A stretch of 64,000 bases of DNA from JAJDUF01 sp965238265 (lineage in GTDB: Bacteria; Chloroflexota; UBA11872; UBA12225; JAJDUF01), in the NCBI GenBank assembly GCA_965238265.1, contig OZ250185.1:3038001-3102000 (forward strand), given 5' to 3'. Shown here in pieces: positions 34,946 through 43,033 of the stretch (its first letter is position 1; every line of letters begins with the position of its first letter). Under the pieces are notes generated by a model. That model saw only the letters and a list, made by a program, of their open reading frames with translations. It had not been told where the DNA came from and did not search any database. The position numbers and the translations under genes were made by a program.

Positions 34946-36169
34946 CTACGTGATCGCCAGCATGCGGTCGAGGGAGAGCAGCGCCCACTTGGCGACTTCC
35001 GGGTCAACTTTCACTTGGTTGACTACGCGGCCCGCGACGAGATTATCCAGCACCCAGGCGATGTAGGCCGGGTGGATACGGTACATCGTCGAGCACGGGC
35101 AGATGACCGGATCGAGGCAGAAGATGGTCTTGTCCGGCTGCGCTTGCGCCAGGCGATTGACCAAGTTGATCTCGGTGCCAACGGCCCACGTCGTGCCGGC
35201 CGGCGCCGCCGTGATGGTGTTCGAGATGACCTCGGTCGAGCCATTCAGATCGGATGCCTGCACGACCTCCATCTTGCACTCCGGATGCACGATGACGTTG
35301 ACATCGGGGTAGCGCTGCCGCGCCTGCTCGATCTGCTCCACGGAGAAGCGGCCGTGGACCGAGCAATGCCCGCACCATAAGATGAAGGTGGCCCGCTCGA
35401 TCTCGTCCGGGGTATTGCCGCCCAACGGCAGATGCGGGTTCCAGACCACCATATCGTCCAGGCCGTAGCCGAGCTTGCGCGCCGTGTTGCGCCCCAGGTG
35501 CTGATCGGGGAAGAAGAGCACTTTGCGCCCGCGCTCTAGCGCCCACGTCAGCACCGCCGTGGCGTTGGACGACGTGCATACCGCCCCGTCGTTCTTGCCA
35601 CAGAATGCCTTGAGCGCGGCCGCCGAGTTCATGTAGGTGATGGGGATGATCTTGTCCTCGGTCACCTGATCCAGGCTGGCCCAGCACGCCAGCACATCGT
35701 CCGTGGCAGCCATGTCGGCCATCGAGCAGCCGGCGGCCATGTTCGGCAGAATGACTACCTGCTCCGGTTCGCTCAGAATATCCGCGCTCTCGGCCATGAA
35801 GTGGACGCCGCAGAAGACAATATAGTGTGCATCTTTACGGGACACAGCCTGCTGCGACAGCTTGAACGAGTCACCTCGAAAGTCGGCATACTTCACGACC
35901 TCATCGCGCTGATAGTGATGGCCCAGCACGACAAGCTGTGCCCCGAGCTGCTCCCGCGCAGTGGTGATGCGTTCGTCCAACTCCGCCGGGGACATGGCTA
36001 CATACTCCGGCGGTAAGGGTGTTTGCAGCGTATGAGCATCATTCTCCGAAGCCCTTAATCGCTCCGTGAAGAGGTCATCATAGCTGTATTCATAGTTGCA
36101 CGTTGACGCGGGGATCACACGCTTGGCGCGTCGCAAAGGGATGATACGACGCCGTGTTGCAGTCACCAT
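34946..36169 (-). CDS. nadA: Quinolinate synthase NadA
   Basis: 407 residues. VVLGHHYQRDEVVKYADFRGDSFKLSQQA, the three cluster cysteines in AAGCSMADM, LWCGHCSVHGRF and VICPCSTMYR, and HPECKMEVV identify the [4Fe-4S] enzyme that condenses iminoaspartate with dihydroxyacetone phosphate to quinolinate for NAD synthesis. An N-terminal extension of about 50 residues precedes the core. ATG 36169 has GGGAGG seven bases upstream. A perfect palindrome in the 5' leader suggests repressor control. No nadB or nadC is in the window. Confidence 0.95.
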   Translation of the reverse strand: MVTATRRRIIPLRRAKRVIPASTCNYEYSYDDLFTERLRASENDAHTLQTPLPPEYVAMSPAELDERITTAREQLGAQLVVLGHHYQRDEVVKYADFRGDSFKLSQQAVSRKDAHYIVFCGVHFMAESADILSEPEQVVILPNMAAGCSMADMAATDDVLACWASLDQVTEDKIIPITYMNSAAALKAFCGKNDGAVCTSSNATAVLTWALERGRKVLFFPDQHLGRNTARKLGYGLDDMVVWNPHLPLGGNTPDEIERATFILWCGHCSVHGRFSVEQIEQARQRYPDVNVIVHPECKMEVVQASDLNGSTEVISNTITAAPAGTTWAVGTEINLVNRLAQAQPDKTIFCLDPVICPCSTMYRIHPAYIAWVLDNLVAGRVVNQVKVDPEVAKWALLSLDRMLAIT

Positions 36170-36189
36170 ATGCCTACCTCCCAGTCAGC

Positions 36190-36241
36190 TTGTGAAACTT
36201 TTCACAAACGCGGCACAACAAATAGTGTTGCAATGAGTATA
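36190..36241 (-). promoter_or_regulatory. nadA extended -10 promoter and palindromic operator
   Basis: TGC-TATACT on the minus strand (TATACT at 36236-36241) without a clear -35. Between it and the Shine-Dalgarno is the perfect dyad TTGTGAAA-AG-TTTCACAA (36190-36207), which fits the CRP/FNR-type pattern TGTGA-N6-TCACA. Located downstream of the -10, it would act as a repressor site. Confidence 0.55.
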
Positions 36242-36354
36242 GCAGGGCAAGCAGAGTAGTGCGCTCGTAGAGACCCGATTCGACCCCAAAGCGAGGCAAA
36301 CGCCAGTCTTGGACCGCTGCCCTTGGCCGGTACGAGGGGGAGCATCGTACCTGA

Positions 36355-36500
36355 GTACACCTACCCCCCAACCCCCTCCCTGAAGGGAAGGGGCTGCCGG
36401 GCGCTGCGCTGACCGCCCTCCATGGGGAGAAGCGGCGGCAGGTCGCCACCATGACTCCCCTGCCCTGGAGGGAGGGGCCCGGGGGGTAGGTCCAACCGGC
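36355..36500. repeat. Family B repeat pair upstream of nadA
   Basis: ACCTACCCCCCAACCCCCTC with a GAAGGGAAGGGG arm at the left and CTCCCCTGCCCTGGAGGGAG, GGGGGGTAGGTCC at the right: inverted outer arms (GGTAGGT/ACCTACC). The gap 36170-36555 holds nothing else I can recognise except the nadA promoter. Confidence 0.7.
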
Positions 36501-36555
36501 CTCCCTCCGCCCGGCGTGAGGTCACCGACGCAGAGACCGGGCCAAGCGGCCGGCC

Positions 36556-36939
36556 TTACCGCTCGACAACGCGGGCTTCTACGTCTACTACCTCGCCCTC
36601 CGGTTTGGCACCCGCGGCCGAGCCATGATCGCCGCCGCCGGGCGGGAACCCGGACATCGCGCGCCGATGCTCTTCGACGAGCCGGCGGGGGCAGGCCGCG
36701 ACGAAGAACCACACGCCCAGGAAGGCGACCACCACGTCGTCTATATGGCCCGGCCCGAGCAGCCAATCCGGGATGATGTCCAGCGGCGACACGGCATACG
36801 CCACGCCGAACGCCGGGATCGCCTTGGGCAGAAGTGGTACGCGACCATCGCGGAAGAGGCGCCAGGCGAGCACGATGCGCTGGATAACGCCGGTCACGCC
36901 ACCCGCGAGCTGCAACAGCATCATCAGAGGAAAGCGCAT
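36556..36939 (-). CDS. DUF1232 (YkvA-like) membrane protein
   Basis: 127 residues. The DUF1232 signature is IPAFGVAYAVSPLDIIPDWL followed by GHIDDVVVAFLGVWFF (residues about 40-80), with two membrane-associated hydrophobic segments. N-terminal MRFPLMMLLQLAGGVTGVIQ is also hydrophobic. The C-terminal 35 residues are Gly/Glu-rich and probably disordered. Function of the family is unknown. It starts about 40 bp after the end of the YjbQ gene on the same strand. Confidence 0.85.
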   Translation of the reverse strand: MRFPLMMLLQLAGGVTGVIQRIVLAWRLFRDGRVPLLPKAIPAFGVAYAVSPLDIIPDWLLGPGHIDDVVVAFLGVWFFVAACPRRLVEEHRRAMSGFPPGGGDHGSAAGAKPEGEVVDVEARVVER

Positions 36940-36981
36940 CTACCCAATTCCCAGTCCCGGTGTCCCGGTGTCCCGGTGCGG

Positions 36982-37383
36982 TCAGTCCTCGCTTACTATT
37001 CTAACCCATACCTCGCGTTGTCGGGGGCCGTCGAATTCGCCGAGATAGACCGCCTGCCAGCGACCCAAGGCCGGCTCGCCAGCTGCAATGAGGATGGTGA
37101 GGGAGACGCCCAGCAGCGAGGAGAGCAGGTGTCCGCCGGCGTTTCCCTCGTCGTGGCGAAAGCGGCGCTCATCGCCGAGCAGGTCGGTGAGGCCGGTCAG
37201 TATGTCGCGCGGCACGTCGGGATCGTCGTTCTCGTTGATGGTCAGACCGGCGGTTGTGTGTGGCACGAACAACACACAGCGGCCTTCCCGCACCCCGGAC
37301 TCCCGGACCACCGCCCGCACCTGCCCGGTGATATCCACGAGCTGGCGATGCGCCTGCGTCGCGACTGCGAGGACCTGTTTCAC
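36982..37383 (-). CDS. YjbQ/UPF0047 family protein (secondary thiamine-phosphate synthase)
   Basis: 133 residues from GTG 37383, the usual family length. FVPHTTAGLTINENDDPDVPRD is the signature, with HDEGNAGGHLLSSLLG (conserved HAHL-like region) and GEPALGRWQAVYLGEFDGPR. Members have been reported to have weak thiamine-phosphate synthase activity. A longer open frame to 37515 is translated repeat A (VDSRFRGNDG) and is rejected. The GTG overlaps the stop of the RHH gene upstream (GTGA), apparently because a repeat extended that gene. Confidence 0.88.
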   Translation of the reverse strand: MKQVLAVATQAHRQLVDITGQVRAVVRESGVREGRCVLFVPHTTAGLTINENDDPDVPRDILTGLTDLLGDERRFRHDEGNAGGHLLSSLLGVSLTILIAAGEPALGRWQAVYLGEFDGPRQREVWVRIVSED

Positions 37384-37751
37384 GGTGCCGCTCGCTCCCC
37401 GACATTGGCACGAAAATAACACCCAGCCGTCATTCCCGCCCCAGCCGTCATTCCCGCGAAAGCGGGAATCCACGTCCCCCTGCGGAGCGGGGGAACCACA
37501 GTGGGGCCTAGCCACTGGTCAGCTTTCAGGTCACGGAAGAATGCTCCCGCTTCAACGCCACCGCCACGCCGCCATTCTCGCCACACCTGCTCCACTGCCG
37601 GCTGAAGCGCCTCGTCCTCCTGGGCCTCTAGCCACTCCCGGACCGCGGAGGCCACAATATCCTTGGCGTAGCACCCCCGACGAGCCGCCTCCACCTCCAA
37701 GGCCGTGTAGAGCGCCTCGTCGTCGAAAACCACGGTCATACGCCTCGGCAT
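37380..37751 (-). CDS. Ribbon-helix-helix-type protein with repeat-derived C-terminus
   Basis: 123 residues. Residues 1-45 look like a ribbon-helix-helix domain (MTVVFDDEALYTALEVEAAR, then KDIVASAVREWLEAQ), as in antitoxins and CopG-like repressors; an acidic helix and linker follow (ALQPAVEQVWREWRRGG). From about residue 92 the sequence (TWIPAFAGMTAGAGMTAG) is plainly translated family A repeat, so the native end was probably near residue 90. No toxin gene adjoins it. ATG 37751 has GGAGGG upstream. Confidence 0.65.
   Translation of the reverse strand: MPRRMTVVFDDEALYTALEVEAARRGCYAKDIVASAVREWLEAQEDEALQPAVEQVWREWRRGGGVEAGAFFRDLKADQWLGPTVVPPLRRGTWIPAFAGMTAGAGMTAGCYFRANVGERAAP
37428..37495. repeat. 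Family A repeats inside the 3' part of the RHH gene
   Basis: GCCGTCATTCCCGCCCCAGC, a partial unit, then a full unit CGTCATTCCCGCGAAAGCGG running to GAATCCACGTCC. Read leftwards they supply the last 30 codons of the RHH gene. Confidence 0.8.
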
Positions 37752-37829
37752 GTATCCCTCCGGATGCCCCAGTGTCTCCTGTTGCAGTATAGGGGGCGGC
37801 CGCGAGTAGCAGCAACGTCCGCCCGGAGT

Positions 37830-38693
37830 TCAGTCCCCGCTTGGGGCACCGGCCAAGGCGTGCGAGGTCTCCGTGAGCGCCGCTATCAGTGCCGGTAGAT
37901 CGTCGAAGACGTAGTCCGGCTCGTTCACCGTCCCCCGGGCAGCGGCTGCCTCCTCGGCGGTCGTCACCCCCGTCAGGACCAGGACCGTACACAGACCGGC
38001 GGCCCGTCCCGCGGCAATGTCGGTCGAAAGACCATCGCCAATGATCGCAGCCGCGGCCGGCGCCACGCCTAACCCCGCCAGCGCGACCTCCAGCATCGTC
38101 TCGTTGGGCTTGCCGACGACGTGGGGCACGCGGCCCGTCGCCGCCTCCAGAAAGGCCAGGAGTGCGCCGCAGCCTGGCGCAAAGCCTGTCTCCAGCGGAT
38201 ACCGTCGGTCGGGGTTGGTGCCGATGAAGCCGGCGCCGCGGTCGAGCGCCTGCATGGCCCGTTGGAGCCGCCCATAGGTGACGTGAACGTCCAGTCCGAC
38301 AACGACCCACTCCGGGCGCTCGTCGTCGAGGTGAAAGCCGGCAGCGAGCAGCGGCCGGACAATCCCCTCTCCGCCGATCACGAGCACCCGCGCACCGGGC
38401 CGCGCCACTCGCCGCAGATACACTGCCGTCGCTTGGCCGGCCGTGACGACGGCCTCGCTCGGCACCTGCATGCCCATGCCGGCGAGCCGCTCGACGTACT
38501 GCGTGGCCAGGAGCCGGGAGTTGTTCGTCACCAGGCGATAGGGACGGCCGGTGCGCTCCAGGCAGGCGAGGAGGTCGGCAGCGCCGGGCAGCGGCTCCTG
38601 CCCGCGATAGATCACGCCGTCAAGGTCAATCAAGAACCCGCGCCAGCGCGCCAGCGGCGTACCGGTGGGCCACAAGCTGCACCGGCCGAGCAC
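37830..38693 (-). CDS. HAD-IIA (NagD-like) phosphatase
   Basis: 287 residues from GTG 38693. Motif I FLIDLDGVIYRG, VTNNSRLL (motif II Thr/Asn), VGKPNETM (motif III Lys) and IIGDGLSTDIAAGRAAGL (motif IV) define a HAD-superfamily IIA phosphatase of the NagD/4-nitrophenylphosphatase group, cytoplasmic. The cap contains WVVVGLDVHVTYGRLQRAMQAL. The exact start is unclear: an upstream ATG at 38786 would overlap cysM by 58 bp and TTG 38678 is also possible. Downstream of cysM on the same strand. Confidence 0.88.
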   Translation of the reverse strand: MLGRCSLWPTGTPLARWRGFLIDLDGVIYRGQEPLPGAADLLACLERTGRPYRLVTNNSRLLATQYVERLAGMGMQVPSEAVVTAGQATAVYLRRVARPGARVLVIGGEGIVRPLLAAGFHLDDERPEWVVVGLDVHVTYGRLQRAMQALDRGAGFIGTNPDRRYPLETGFAPGCGALLAFLEAATGRVPHVVGKPNETMLEVALAGLGVAPAAAAIIGDGLSTDIAAGRAAGLCTVLVLTGVTTAEEAAAARGTVNEPDYVFDDLPALIAALTETSHALAGAPSGD

Positions 38694-38728
38694 ACTCGGG
38701 TGCAGCTTTGGCCCGCCGCCGTCGCGCG

Positions 38729-39661
38729 CTACCACCAGAGCTTCCCTCGGATTTGGGACTCGATCTCGGCATACGCGCTGGTCCATAGCCCGGTGCTGAG
38801 GTACTTCCAGCCGCCATCCGGCAGCAGCGCCACCACGCTCCCCTCGTCCAAGCGGCTGGCCCAGCGGCGCGCCACATGGACGATGGCGCCACTCGACACC
38901 CCGGCAAAAATCCCCTCATGCTCCAGCAGCTCGCGCGTCGTAGCAAAGGCCGTCTCGCTATCCACCAACATGCGCGAATCGAGCAACTCGAGGTCGAGAA
39001 TGGGCGGTACGAAACCGTCGGCGAGACTACGCAAGCCTGACACGGCCTCACCCTGCTGCGGCTCCGCGGCGACGATCTTGACCTCCGGGTTGACTTCGTG
39101 CAGCCGACGACCGACCCCCATGAGCGTGCCGCCGGTACCGAGGCCGGCCACAAAGGCGGTCACGCCAGGGAGATCGCGGGCGATCTCTGCTCCCGTGCCC
39201 TCGTAGTGCGCCTGAATGTTGGCCGGGTTGCCGTACTGGAAGGGGAGATAATACTGGGAATCGCCCGCCAACTCCTCGGCGACCTCAATCGCCCCATTGG
39301 TGCCGCGGTCCCCAGGCGAAAAGACCACCCGGGCACCATAGGCATGCAAGAGCTGTACGCGCTCCTCGGAGACGTTCTCCGGCATCACGACGGTAACGGG
39401 ATAGCCACGCAAGCGCCCCACGAGCGCCAAGCCGATGCCAGTATTGCCGCTGGTCGGCTCCAGAATCGTCTGACCCGGACGCAGCAACCCCTCGCGCTCG
39501 GCGCGCCGGATCATCGCATACGCGACACGATCCTTGACGCTGCCGGTGGGATTTTGCCCTTCGAGCTTGGCGTAGAGCCGCACGCCCGGCCGTGGGGAGA
39601 AGTGCGGGATTTCGACCAGGGGAGTATTGCCAATGAGTTCCAGAATGCTGCCGGCTACCAC
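38729..39661 (-). CDS. cysM: Cysteine synthase, CysM-like (probably sulfur-carrier-dependent)
   Basis: 310 residues. PLP-lysine in NPTGSVKDR (Lys43), phosphate-binding loop PTSGNTG, GLGTGGTLMGVGR and VLLPDGG... region near the C-terminus (VVALLPDGGWKYLS). The C-terminus ending in large hydrophobic residues after KYLST resembles M. tuberculosis CysM, which uses O-phosphoserine and the thiocarboxylated carrier CysO rather than free sulfide. A CysO-like gene lies 103 bp upstream on the same strand, supporting this pathway. Confidence 0.92.
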   Translation of the reverse strand: MVAGSILELIGNTPLVEIPHFSPRPGVRLYAKLEGQNPTGSVKDRVAYAMIRRAEREGLLRPGQTILEPTSGNTGIGLALVGRLRGYPVTVVMPENVSEERVQLLHAYGARVVFSPGDRGTNGAIEVAEELAGDSQYYLPFQYGNPANIQAHYEGTGAEIARDLPGVTAFVAGLGTGGTLMGVGRRLHEVNPEVKIVAAEPQQGEAVSGLRSLADGFVPPILDLELLDSRMLVDSETAFATTRELLEHEGIFAGVSSGAIVHVARRWASRLDEGSVVALLPDGGWKYLSTGLWTSAYAEIESQIRGKLWW

Positions 39662-39764
39662 GACCTTACCGACTCCCGGTACAAAGTGAGCAGTCTACCG
39701 TTCATACTGCCGTAGGGATCGGGCTGCCACCTGACCTGACGCTTTGCCCGACATACAAGCGTCA

Positions 39765-40052
39765 TCAACTGCCGGCGCTCCCTCCGGCCACTGCCGGGAG
39801 GATCGAGACGACATCACCGGCGCCGATTGGTGTTCCCAGCCCGTCAAGATAACGAATATCTTCATCGTTGACGTAGATATTGATGAATTGGTGCAATTCC
39901 CCAGTCGGCCCGATGAGATCGGTGTGGAGGGCCGGGTAGCGCTGGTCTAGTTCGGTGAGCAGACTACCCACCGTCCCGCCCTGTGCTCGGATCACACTTT
40001 GTCCCGCCACGTGCTTCCGTAACATACTCGGCAAGCGTACCTGGACTCCCAT
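39765..40052 (-). CDS. cysO: MoaD/ThiS-family sulfur carrier (CysO-like) with a tail after the GG
   Basis: 95 residues of ubiquitin-like fold: MGVQVRLPSMLRKHVAGQ, TVGSLLTELDQRYPAL, FINIYVNDEDIRYLDGLGTP, and GDVVSILPAVAGG. This matches CysO/MoaD carriers whose C-terminal GlyGly is adenylated and thiocarboxylated. Here four residues (SAGS) follow the GG, so a protease must remove them before activation. It precedes cysM on the same strand. No E1-like adenylyltransferase or JAMM protease is in the window. Confidence 0.9.
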   Translation of the reverse strand: MGVQVRLPSMLRKHVAGQSVIRAQGGTVGSLLTELDQRYPALHTDLIGPTGELHQFINIYVNDEDIRYLDGLGTPIGAGDVVSILPAVAGGSAGS

Positions 40053-40396
40053 ACGTTCCTCTTCACATCACCGTGGGGAGAAGCTGTTCTTTAGCCCCGC
40101 TTTAGAGGCCAGCCCCAGCCGTATAGCGGCCTTCCTGCTCTCGATGGGATAGTGTAGCACAGGCCGGGTCGCGCTCCGCACCGTGCCATGCCCGCGCCGG
40201 CCCCCGGAGCCAGGGCGCCCACAAGGGACGCCCCTACGGCGCTGGATTCCGGCTTCCGCCGGAATGACGGAGGCAGGGCCGGAGTCCAGGCGGCGCCCTA
40301 CTGCTATCATCGCAAGAGCGCTGGTGCCGGCAGCGGCGCAAGCCGGCCCGTACTCCCTTCCCTCAGTGCGGATCTCCACTCCGAAGGAAAGACCCA
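40053..40396. other. Intergenic, repeats only
   Basis: 344 bp between divergent cysO and the M16 genes. Contains a C unit (GGGCGCCCACAAGGGACGCC, 40207-40226) and an A variant (TGGATTCCGGCTTCCGCCGG, 40243-40262). No gene is supported; no clear promoter found. Confidence 0.6.
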
Positions 40397-41674
40397 GTGC
40401 GTAGCATGGCGAATACCGCTGATATTGTCGAGACGAGACTGACCAACGGGTTGAAGGTGCTCACTAGGGAGGTCCATCACGCGCCCATCGTCAGCTTTTA
40501 TGTCTGGTATCGGGTAGGCGGACGCAACGAGCGCCCCGGTATCACCGGTATCTCGCACTGGGCGGAGCACATGCTCTTCAAGGGAACGCCCACGCTCAAG
40601 AAAGGCGCCATCGGCAACCTCGTCGAGACTCACGGTGGCAGCTGGAACGGCTTTACCTGGGTAGACTTCACCGCCTACTTCGAGACTCTCCCCAGTGAGC
40701 ACCTCGACCTCGCCATCCGCATCGAATCCGACCGCCTGGCCAACGCCCTCTTCGATTCGGACGAGGTGGCGTCCGAGCGCACGGTAATTATCTCCGAGCG
40801 GGAGGGCGCCGAGAACTCACCGTTCTTCCACCTGCACGAAGAGACCGCGGCCGCGGCGTTCAAGGTCCATCCCTACGGTCAGCCAGTCGTGGGCTGGAAG
40901 AGCGATCTGCGCCAGATCACCCGCGAGGACCTGTACGCCTACTACCGGACCTATTACACGCCCAACAATGGCATCGCGGTCGCCGTCGGCGACTTCGATA
41001 CGGCCGACCTGTTGAAGCGGGTCGAGGACGCCTTTGGCCCCATTCCGGCCGGCCCCTCGCCACCGCCGGTGCGCTCGGAAGAGCCGCCCCAGGAAGGCGA
41101 GCGCCGCGTCACGGTACACCGGCCGGGACCGGTGCCGTCCATGCTGGCGCTCTACCACATTCCCGCCCTCGCCCATCCCGACGCCATTCCCCTCCAGGTA
41201 GCCGCCAGCGTTCTCGGGGCCGGGCGCAGCGCCCGGCTCTACAAAGCCATCGTGAATCGCGGCTTGGCCACCCGTGCTCACGCCAACGCCGACGCCCGCA
41301 AAGACCCCGGCCTCTTCAGCGTCTCCGCCACTCTGCAGCGTGGCGCGTCGGCGACCGAGGTAGAGGAGCTTGCACTGCGGGAGGTCGAGCGCCTGGGAGA
41401 TGGTGAGATTTCGGACGCCGAGCTAGCCAAAGTACGGCGTCAGGTGCGCTCGTGGTTCCTGATGAGCGCCGAAGGGGTCAGTCGCCAGGCCCGACTGCTG
41501 GGCCAGTTTGAAGTGGAGCATACGTGGCAGGCGTATAGCATCTATCTGGAGGACCTGGAAGCCGTGACGCCTACCGACGTAGCCCGCGTGGCTCGCACGT
41601 ACCTCCATCCCGACAATCGCACCGTCGGGTGGTTCCTCCCCACCCGGCAGCGCCGGCAACGAGGCCGCTCATGA
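40397..41674 (+). CDS. M16 family zinc metallopeptidase (active subunit)
   Basis: 425 residues. The inverted zinc motif HxxEH is HWAEH (His54, Glu57, His58) with the distal Glu in SEREGAENSP. Two clan ME domains: catalytic N-terminal, and the C-terminal with SVLGAGRSARLYKAIVNRGL. It resembles processing-peptidase-like proteins of bacteria. GTG 40397 follows AAGGAAAG; ATG 40406 is an alternative. The stop overlaps the start of the second M16 gene (ATGA), so the two form a heterodimer in the usual way. Confidence 0.93.
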   Translation: MRSMANTADIVETRLTNGLKVLTREVHHAPIVSFYVWYRVGGRNERPGITGISHWAEHMLFKGTPTLKKGAIGNLVETHGGSWNGFTWVDFTAYFETLPSEHLDLAIRIESDRLANALFDSDEVASERTVIISEREGAENSPFFHLHEETAAAAFKVHPYGQPVVGWKSDLRQITREDLYAYYRTYYTPNNGIAVAVGDFDTADLLKRVEDAFGPIPAGPSPPPVRSEEPPQEGERRVTVHRPGPVPSMLALYHIPALAHPDAIPLQVAASVLGAGRSARLYKAIVNRGLATRAHANADARKDPGLFSVSATLQRGASATEVEELALREVERLGDGEISDAELAKVRRQVRSWFLMSAEGVSRQARLLGQFEVEHTWQAYSIYLEDLEAVTPTDVARVARTYLHPDNRTVGWFLPTRQRRQRGRS

Positions 41675-42954
41675 GTGCCACAGCCGAGGCCCTCCCGCCG
41701 CGCCTCGCCATCGACCGCTGGCTCCTGCCCAACGGCATCCCGGTGCTGGTCCACGAAAACCCCACCCACCCGCTCGTCAACCTGCGCTGCCTGGTGTCCG
41801 CCGGCAGCACCGAAGACACGCCGGACCAAGCGGGGCTGGCGTCCTTCACCGGCTCCGCCCTGCTGCGCGGCACCGAGCGTTACCCCTTCGAGCAACTCAA
41901 CGAGGTCATCGATTCTGCCGGCATGTCCCTCCACACCCACGCCGGGCGCGACCTAGCCACGATCAGCGCCCGCTGCCTGAGCGAGGACCTGCCGCTCGCG
42001 CTCGACCTCATCAGCGAAGTGCTCTGCCGGCCCACCTTTCCGCAGGAAGAAGTAACCAAGCTCCAGCACCAGATTCTCACCCGCATCCGGCAAGCGCAGC
42101 ACAATACCCGCGCCGTCGTCGGCCGGCTCTTCCGCGAGGCGGCCTATCCGGTGGGCCATCCCTACCGCCTTGCGCCGAACGGCGAAGAGGAAAGCGTCCG
42201 CGCCCTCACCCGCGACGACCTCGCCGCCTGCCACGGCACGCGCTACGGCCCCCGGCGCACCTGCATCATCGTCTCCGGGGATGTCCGGTCGGCAGAGCTA
42301 CGCGACCTGCTGGCCGCCCGCCTGGAAGACTGGTGCCCGCAGGTCGCTCCGGCCCCGGCGGTCCCGGACGCTCCCGATCCCGCGCCCATAACGTCCGAGC
42401 GTGAGGTCCCCGGCAAGACCCAGAGCGATCTCATCTTCGGCGCCTTGGCCCTCCGCCGCAGCCATCCCGAGTGGGAGACGCTACGCCAGGCCACCATCAT
42501 TTTCGGTCAGCTAGGGCTGTCCGGGCGGCTGGGCGCCACGGTGAGGGACGAGCAAGGGCTGGCCTACGGCGTCCACGCCACCCTCGACGCCGCGACCACG
42601 CGCACGGCCTGGACCGTGCGCGCCGGGGTCAATCCGGCCAACGTAGACCGGGCGTTGGCGAGCATTCGGTCGGAGCTGGCCAAGCTGCGGGCCGCGGGGG
42701 TCACGGAGGAGGAGTTGGTAGGGGTACAACGCTACCTGATCGGCAGCATGGCCCTCCAGCTGGAAACCAACGGCGGTATCACCAGCCTGCTGCAACAGAT
42801 CGAGTTCTTCGACCTCGGCCTCGATTATGTCGAGCGGCGCCCGGCGCTGGTGCAAGCCGTCACCCGCGACGCCATCCTCGACGCCGTTCGCCGCTACCTC
42901 CCCGCTGGAGACGCCATCACCGCCATCGCCGGGCCAGCACTGCCCGGAGGTTAG
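41671..42954 (+). CDS. M16 family peptidase homologue (non-catalytic subunit)
   Basis: 427 residues from ATG 41671. Same two-domain fold as its partner (LPNGIPVLVHENPTHPLVNLRCLVSAGS, FGQLGLSGRLGATVRDEQGLAYGVHA with the substrate-binding R/Y motif). Where HxxEH should be it has AGLASF, so it cannot bind zinc. Inactive partners of this kind complete the chamber of dimeric M16B enzymes and hold the C-terminal R/Y pair for peptide binding. Translationally coupled to the active subunit. Confidence 0.92.
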   Translation: MSATAEALPPRLAIDRWLLPNGIPVLVHENPTHPLVNLRCLVSAGSTEDTPDQAGLASFTGSALLRGTERYPFEQLNEVIDSAGMSLHTHAGRDLATISARCLSEDLPLALDLISEVLCRPTFPQEEVTKLQHQILTRIRQAQHNTRAVVGRLFREAAYPVGHPYRLAPNGEEESVRALTRDDLAACHGTRYGPRRTCIIVSGDVRSAELRDLLAARLEDWCPQVAPAPAVPDAPDPAPITSEREVPGKTQSDLIFGALALRRSHPEWETLRQATIIFGQLGLSGRLGATVRDEQGLAYGVHATLDAATTRTAWTVRAGVNPANVDRALASIRSELAKLRAAGVTEEELVGVQRYLIGSMALQLETNGGITSLLQQIEFFDLGLDYVERRPALVQAVTRDAILDAVRRYLPAGDAITAIAGPALPGG

Positions 42955-43006
42955 CGGAAACCTCCCGGAACCTGTCACATCAGCTATAGTTCCTCTGATG
43001 TTGCAT

Positions 43007-43020
43007 GTCGGACGTCCGAC
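43007..43020 (+). promoter_or_regulatory. Palindromic operator upstream of vapB-like gene
   Basis: GTCGGACGTCCGAC, a perfect 14-bp dyad, followed by another GTCGGA that runs into the GGAGG of the antitoxin gene. A TATAGT box is at 42985-42990. The placement fits autoregulation by the antitoxin. Confidence 0.5.
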
Positions 43021-43033
43021 GTCGGAGGATACT

